Shown: positions 61,296-64,000 of the stretch, in pieces | Numbering within the stretch: position 1 is the stretch's first letter | Layout: the number at the start of each line of letters is the position of its first letter | Assembly (NCBI RefSeq): GCF_000155675.2 | Contig: NC_020911.1 | Coordinates: 920,501-984,500, forward strand | DNA length: 64,000 nt | Source: Octadecabacter antarcticus 307 | GTDB lineage: Bacteria > Pseudomonadota > Alphaproteobacteria > Rhodobacterales > Rhodobacteraceae | Reading direction: 5' to 3' | Program-made: the position numbers and the translations under genes | The notes under the pieces: model-generated | Databases searched by the model: none | The model's input: only the letters and a program-made list of their open reading frames with translations | Told to the model about the DNA's origin: nothing

Positions 61296-62138
61296 ATGCG
61301 GTTTCTCGTTTGGATATTTCTCGCTCTGGCGGGCATAATCGGCCTTCCCAACATGGGACGTGCCGACGATTGCAGGTTGAGGATTCGGGTGCTTCCCCAA
61401 AACTTAAGTACCTCGGTCGAGCGCACGGAATTCTATTTGTTCATCCAAGACGGGCGCGACGTCGAACTGCTCGAAACACAACCTCGAGTCTTTAACGGGG
61501 ACAGGCCGCGGTTTGATATCGCTTTGGAACATCTTGATCGGGGCCAGGGCGCGACCATTGGGTTAACGTTCCTTGTCTTCGACGAAAGCGGCGCGCAGGT
61601 CCAATCCAATGGCATGACTGAAATTTCCGTTGGGTCGCTTAGGTGCAACAACGCCTGGTACGAGCTTCGGATCAGGATATCTGCCCGCAAGGCCAATGCC
61701 CTCATGATGCGCCATCTGGACGGGTTCGAAAGCCTGAATCGGATGCTGAACGATGGGCTGTATCTGCCTGCGCGCATTTCCTATCTTACGGAAATCATTG
61801 CCCTTGATCTGGATTTCGATGATCGCGAGCATGACCAGTTCGAAGCACTGATCAGCCGAATGTTTCAGAGTTTTGAAAAGCTTTCGGATGAAAATAAGAA
61901 CTGGGTTCTGCGCGAGTTAGAGAACATTTTTCTATTGTCCGAGAACTCAGAAAATGCGCTCAGGGTCAGTCTGCGGGCGGGCTATATAGATTTTCTGACA
62001 AGCGCGATGTCGTTGCAAAACCGCACATTTCTGGTGCGTGGCAAGACACCGATCCACGATTATGCGCTTGGCCGTTTGGGGCGGGTGATGGACGTCATGC
62101 CCAATGGGGCAGTTCAAAGTTCCGCCGAGGTGCTGTAA
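61296..62138 (+). CDS. Secreted protein of unknown function, possibly truncated by TAA
   Basis: 280 residues to the TAA at 62136-62138. Signal peptide of about 24 residues (FLVWIFLALAGIIG core, cut near GRADD). The mature part has a beta-rich N-terminal domain (RTEFYLFIQDGRDVELLETQ) with two cysteines, then a helical C-terminal half (EALISRMFQSFEKLSDENKN). No family was recognised. The same frame stays open after the TAA for another 136 codons, so the product may be the front half of a 416-residue protein. Start site has only a weak GGA. Confidence 0.65.
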   Translation: MRFLVWIFLALAGIIGLPNMGRADDCRLRIRVLPQNLSTSVERTEFYLFIQDGRDVELLETQPRVFNGDRPRFDIALEHLDRGQGATIGLTFLVFDESGAQVQSNGMTEISVGSLRCNNAWYELRIRISARKANALMMRHLDGFESLNRMLNDGLYLPARISYLTEIIALDLDFDDREHDQFEALISRMFQSFEKLSDENKNWVLRELENIFLLSENSENALRVSLRAGYIDFLTSAMSLQNRTFLVRGKTPIHDYALGRLGRVMDVMPNGAVQSSAEVL

Positions 62139-62546
62139 ATACTCGCTGCGAAGGCGTCGATAGACGGGGACGAAACACCCGGCGACCGGGCCATGTATGC
62201 CAGACAATGTCTGTCGATGGGTCGCATCGCGCTACAAGCTGTGCATGGCGCCGCGCAAACTTTTGCGTGGGATTTTCCATATGTTGTGAGCATTTATGTC
62301 TATACTGTTGGATGCCTGCACGACTATTACGACCTTCTTGAAGGGGCGAGCGTGTATGACACTGAGGAGGTGGTCGAGCGGTTAAACGAGGACCGGAACC
62401 TTGGTGAGGACCTCGCGTCCGACCTGATGCGTACATTCGGTTGTTTGCCCGAAGACCTGCAAGATATTTTGGTGGATGACGATACAGACGATGATGTCAC
62501 CTACGTTATGGAACATATTTCCAGCGATGAGAGAAAATGTCGATAA
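62139..62546 (+). pseudogene. In-frame continuation of the unknown secreted protein after a TAA
   Basis: Reading on in the same frame from 62139 gives ILAAKASIDGDETPGDRAMY with no break to TGA-type stop at 62544-62546, total 136 codons. It ends with a very acidic segment (EDLQDILVDDDTDDDVTYVM). There is no ribosome site at the first internal ATG (62193), so it is more likely the cut-off 3' part of the upstream gene than a gene of its own. Confidence 0.6.
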
Positions 62547-62576
62547 CTGCGAAATACCTTATAAGGAATTGATAAT

Positions 62577-62990
62577 ATGGCAGGTTTAACCCGATCACGC
62601 GCCGAGTTTTCGCGCAATTTGGCCTTGATATCGGTGCTGCTGCATCTGTTGTTGCTGGGTTTTTTGATCACTCTGATGTTGATCCGGTACGAAGAAACCC
62701 TGCTTGATCTGTTCATGATTGTGACGCCTGTTACGGCGGCCTATTTCATTTCGGCTTTCACCTGGCTCGCCAAAGTGGACGGGCGCGGTGATCGGCGTGG
62801 GATCAGCTGGCAATCTGCAACGGCGATGATCGTGGTCGTGGTGGCTGTGTTTCTCGCGCTTTATGGCGTGGTCTATATGAAATTCATTGGTAATTTCGAT
62901 GCAACTGTGGCCAAAGTGATTGCTGGCGCCATTGAAACGGCATTTGCAGGCGCCCTTGCTGTATTAATCAAGGAGTTCTTTGACACCTGA
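62577..62990 (+). CDS. Small inner membrane protein of unknown function
   Basis: 137 residues with about four hydrophobic segments at residues 14-40, 45-66, 80-102 and 110-132 (LALISVLLHLLLLGFLITLM, ATAMIVVVVAVFLALYGVVY). AAGGA lies nine bases before the ATG. No family recognised. It follows the interrupted secreted-protein gene by 30 bases, so they may be one transcription unit. Confidence 0.75.
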   Translation: MAGLTRSRAEFSRNLALISVLLHLLLLGFLITLMLIRYEETLLDLFMIVTPVTAAYFISAFTWLAKVDGRGDRRGISWQSATAMIVVVVAVFLALYGVVYMKFIGNFDATVAKVIAGAIETAFAGALAVLIKEFFDT

Positions 62991-62998
62991 ACGGGATG

Positions 62999-63073
62999 TC
63001 AGACGAAGGGGACGAACGGCACGCCGCATGCCGAAAGGACGGTCAGGGCTAAAAGGGCGAGTGTCAGTTTCAT
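62999..63073 (-). CDS. Tiny lipoprotein, 24 residues
   Basis: Starts MKLTLALLALTVLSACG, a compact lipoprotein signal with lipobox LSAC, leaving a mature peptide of about ten residues (CGVPFVPFV). GAGG stands six bases before the ATG. It begins eight bases past the KAS III stop, on the same strand, and so is probably co-transcribed. Too short for ordinary gene finders. The role is unknown; membrane-anchored peptides of this sort are seen in related bacteria. Confidence 0.65.
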   Translation of the reverse strand: MKLTLALLALTVLSACGVPFVPFV

Positions 63074-63081
63074 GTGCAACC

Positions 63082-64000
63082 TCATGCGCGTTCCAGAATG
63101 ACGGAGCCAACGGAGTAGCCTGCCCCGAAGGAGCAGATGATACCGACATCACCTTTAACCATGTCAGATGAATATTTCGCAAACGCGATGATCGATCCTG
63201 CCGAGGATGTGTTGGCGTAGTCTTGCAGAATATTGGGTTGCTCACCGGCCTGCGGGTCGCGCCCTAAGACCTTTTTGCCGATATAATCGTTCATTGCCTT
63301 GTTGGCTTGGTGCAACCAAAGGCGTTTCAGATCAGCGGCTTGCAGGCCCTCTTTGTCCAAATGCTCAGCGATGTGTTTGCTGACCAATGGCAGGACTTCT
63401 TTGAAAACTTTGCGTCCGTTTTGCATGAATTGCATATCGCGGCGGTCGTCCATTTGATCGCGTGTGCGGCGCAGAAAACCATTATTATTGCGGATATTGT
63501 TGGAAAACTGGGTCGCCAGCTTGGTGGATTTGATCTTGAAATACGCGCCTTGCAGGTCTTCATCACGTTCGATCAACACGGCAGTTGCGACGTCGCCAAA
63601 GATGAAATGGCAGTCGCGGTCACGCCATTCCAGATGGGCCGAGCAGATTTCGGGGCAGACGACCAAGGCGCTTGTAATGCTGCCGGATTTTATCATGTCT
63701 GTGGCCATTTGAATGCCGAACGTGGCGCTGGAACAGGCGACGTTCATGTCAAACGCGAAGCCGTCGATTTCGAGCAGGTTTTGAATTTCCACGGCAATGG
63801 CGGGATAGGCGCGTTCGTGGTTGGATGCGGCACAAATAACGGCGTCAATATCGTCGGCGGATTTGCCGGCCTGTGCCATAGCCTGCAACGCGGCGTCCAC
63901 GGCCATTTCTGCCATCAGGCTGGGTTCACTATCGTCACGATCCGGCATCTTGGGAAACAGCCGCGCGGGGTCAAGAATGCCAGCTTTATCAAAAACGTAG
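63082..64000 (-). CDS. Beta-ketoacyl-ACP synthase III-type enzyme, 5' end outside the window
   Basis: Thiolase-fold enzyme of the FabH group; 305 residues are visible and the frame is still open at the window edge. The nucleophile cysteine is in DMNVACSSATFGIQ, the histidine in LWLHQANKAMNDYIG, and the asparagine in YANTSSAGSIIAF. FabH-type enzymes condense an acyl-CoA with malonyl-ACP. This subfamily has an insert (NNIRNNNGFLRRTRDQMDDR), which differs from the short FabH of E. coli, so its substrate may not be acetyl-CoA. Followed by a tiny lipoprotein gene. Confidence 0.93.
   Translation of the reverse strand, partial: YVFDKAGILDPARLFPKMPDRDDSEPSLMAEMAVDAALQAMAQAGKSADDIDAVICAASNHERAYPAIAVEIQNLLEIDGFAFDMNVACSSATFGIQMATDMIKSGSITSALVVCPEICSAHLEWRDRDCHFIFGDVATAVLIERDEDLQGAYFKIKSTKLATQFSNNIRNNNGFLRRTRDQMDDRRDMQFMQNGRKVFKEVLPLVSKHIAEHLDKEGLQAADLKRLWLHQANKAMNDYIGKKVLGRDPQAGEQPNILQDYANTSSAGSIIAFAKYSSDMVKGDVGIICSFGAGYSVGSVILERA

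Overview
The window reads as chromosomal DNA of a marine alphaproteobacterium of the Roseobacter/Rhodobacteraceae group. This is an inference from gene content and protein style: a fused TAXI-TRAP transporter with a DctB/DctD-type regulator, the glycogen gene order, a Rhodobacteraceae-type small DNA-binding protein beside arsH, a GlpQ-free B12 uptake operon under a cobalamin riboswitch, and the DUF1636 and DUF2934 families. No tRNA, rRNA, CRISPR array, intact prophage or intact insertion sequence was seen. The number of broken genes is high and recalls genera such as Octadecabacter, but the genus cannot be fixed from the sequence alone.

Layout. 1-1500: a broken sulfotransferase gene and the 3' end of an IS6-family transposase. 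1537-8253: a sensor kinase/response regulator pair followed by a TAXI-type TRAP importer (binding protein, hairpin, fused permease). 8282-9872: a wrecked hemerythrin-domain gene, then a glutathionyl-hydroquinone reductase-type GST. 10082-13620 (minus): a vitamin B12 ABC importer and a DUF1636 metal-binding protein downstream of a cobalamin riboswitch. 13897-15015: an IS3-family orfA remnant, an XRE regulator and a small unknown protein. 15563-17064: an aldehyde dehydrogenase with its own terminator. 17077-30166 (minus): one glycogen operon, glgP-glgB-glgC-glgA-glgX-malQ-pgm. 30266-30632: a frameshifted DUF2934 gene and a 15-bp inverted repeat pair.

30857-37187: creatinase followed by a complete four-gene ABC importer of the polyamine (Pot) type, a plausible creatine or guanidino-compound uptake and hydrolysis unit. 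37424-42885: a whole five-gene oligopeptide-type ABC importer operon in which every gene is broken by nonsense codons, frameshifts or both, and both ATPases have altered Walker A motifs. 42889-48422 (minus): tamA-tamB for outer-membrane protein assembly. 48559-51799: an M19-dipeptidase-like protein lacking half of the usual metal site, then a 548-residue protein of unknown function coupled to a DUF3726 protein. 51806-59704: housekeeping genes (truA, ycjX-ycjF, an M42 aminopeptidase, ybjN, proC, csaA, a hydroxyacid dehydrogenase, tdk). 60019-61181: a putative DNA-binding protein coupled to arsH. 61296-62990: an unknown secreted protein interrupted by an in-frame TAA, and an unknown membrane protein. 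62999-64000 (minus): a 24-residue lipoprotein behind a KAS III-type gene that leaves the window.

The functional themes are uptake of small organic nitrogen and carbon compounds (TRAP, Pot-type, the dead Opp-type), storage of carbon as glycogen, and B12 acquisition. The strongest overall signal is gene decay next to intact operons: six damaged loci (sulfotransferase, hemerythrin, DUF2934, the opp operon, the 61296 gene, two IS remnants), several hit by one-base changes in homopolymer runs. No undescribed multi-gene system can be proved by reading alone. The best candidates are the creatinase/ABC pair, the M19-like/548-residue/DUF3726 cluster, and the DNA-binding protein/arsH pair.
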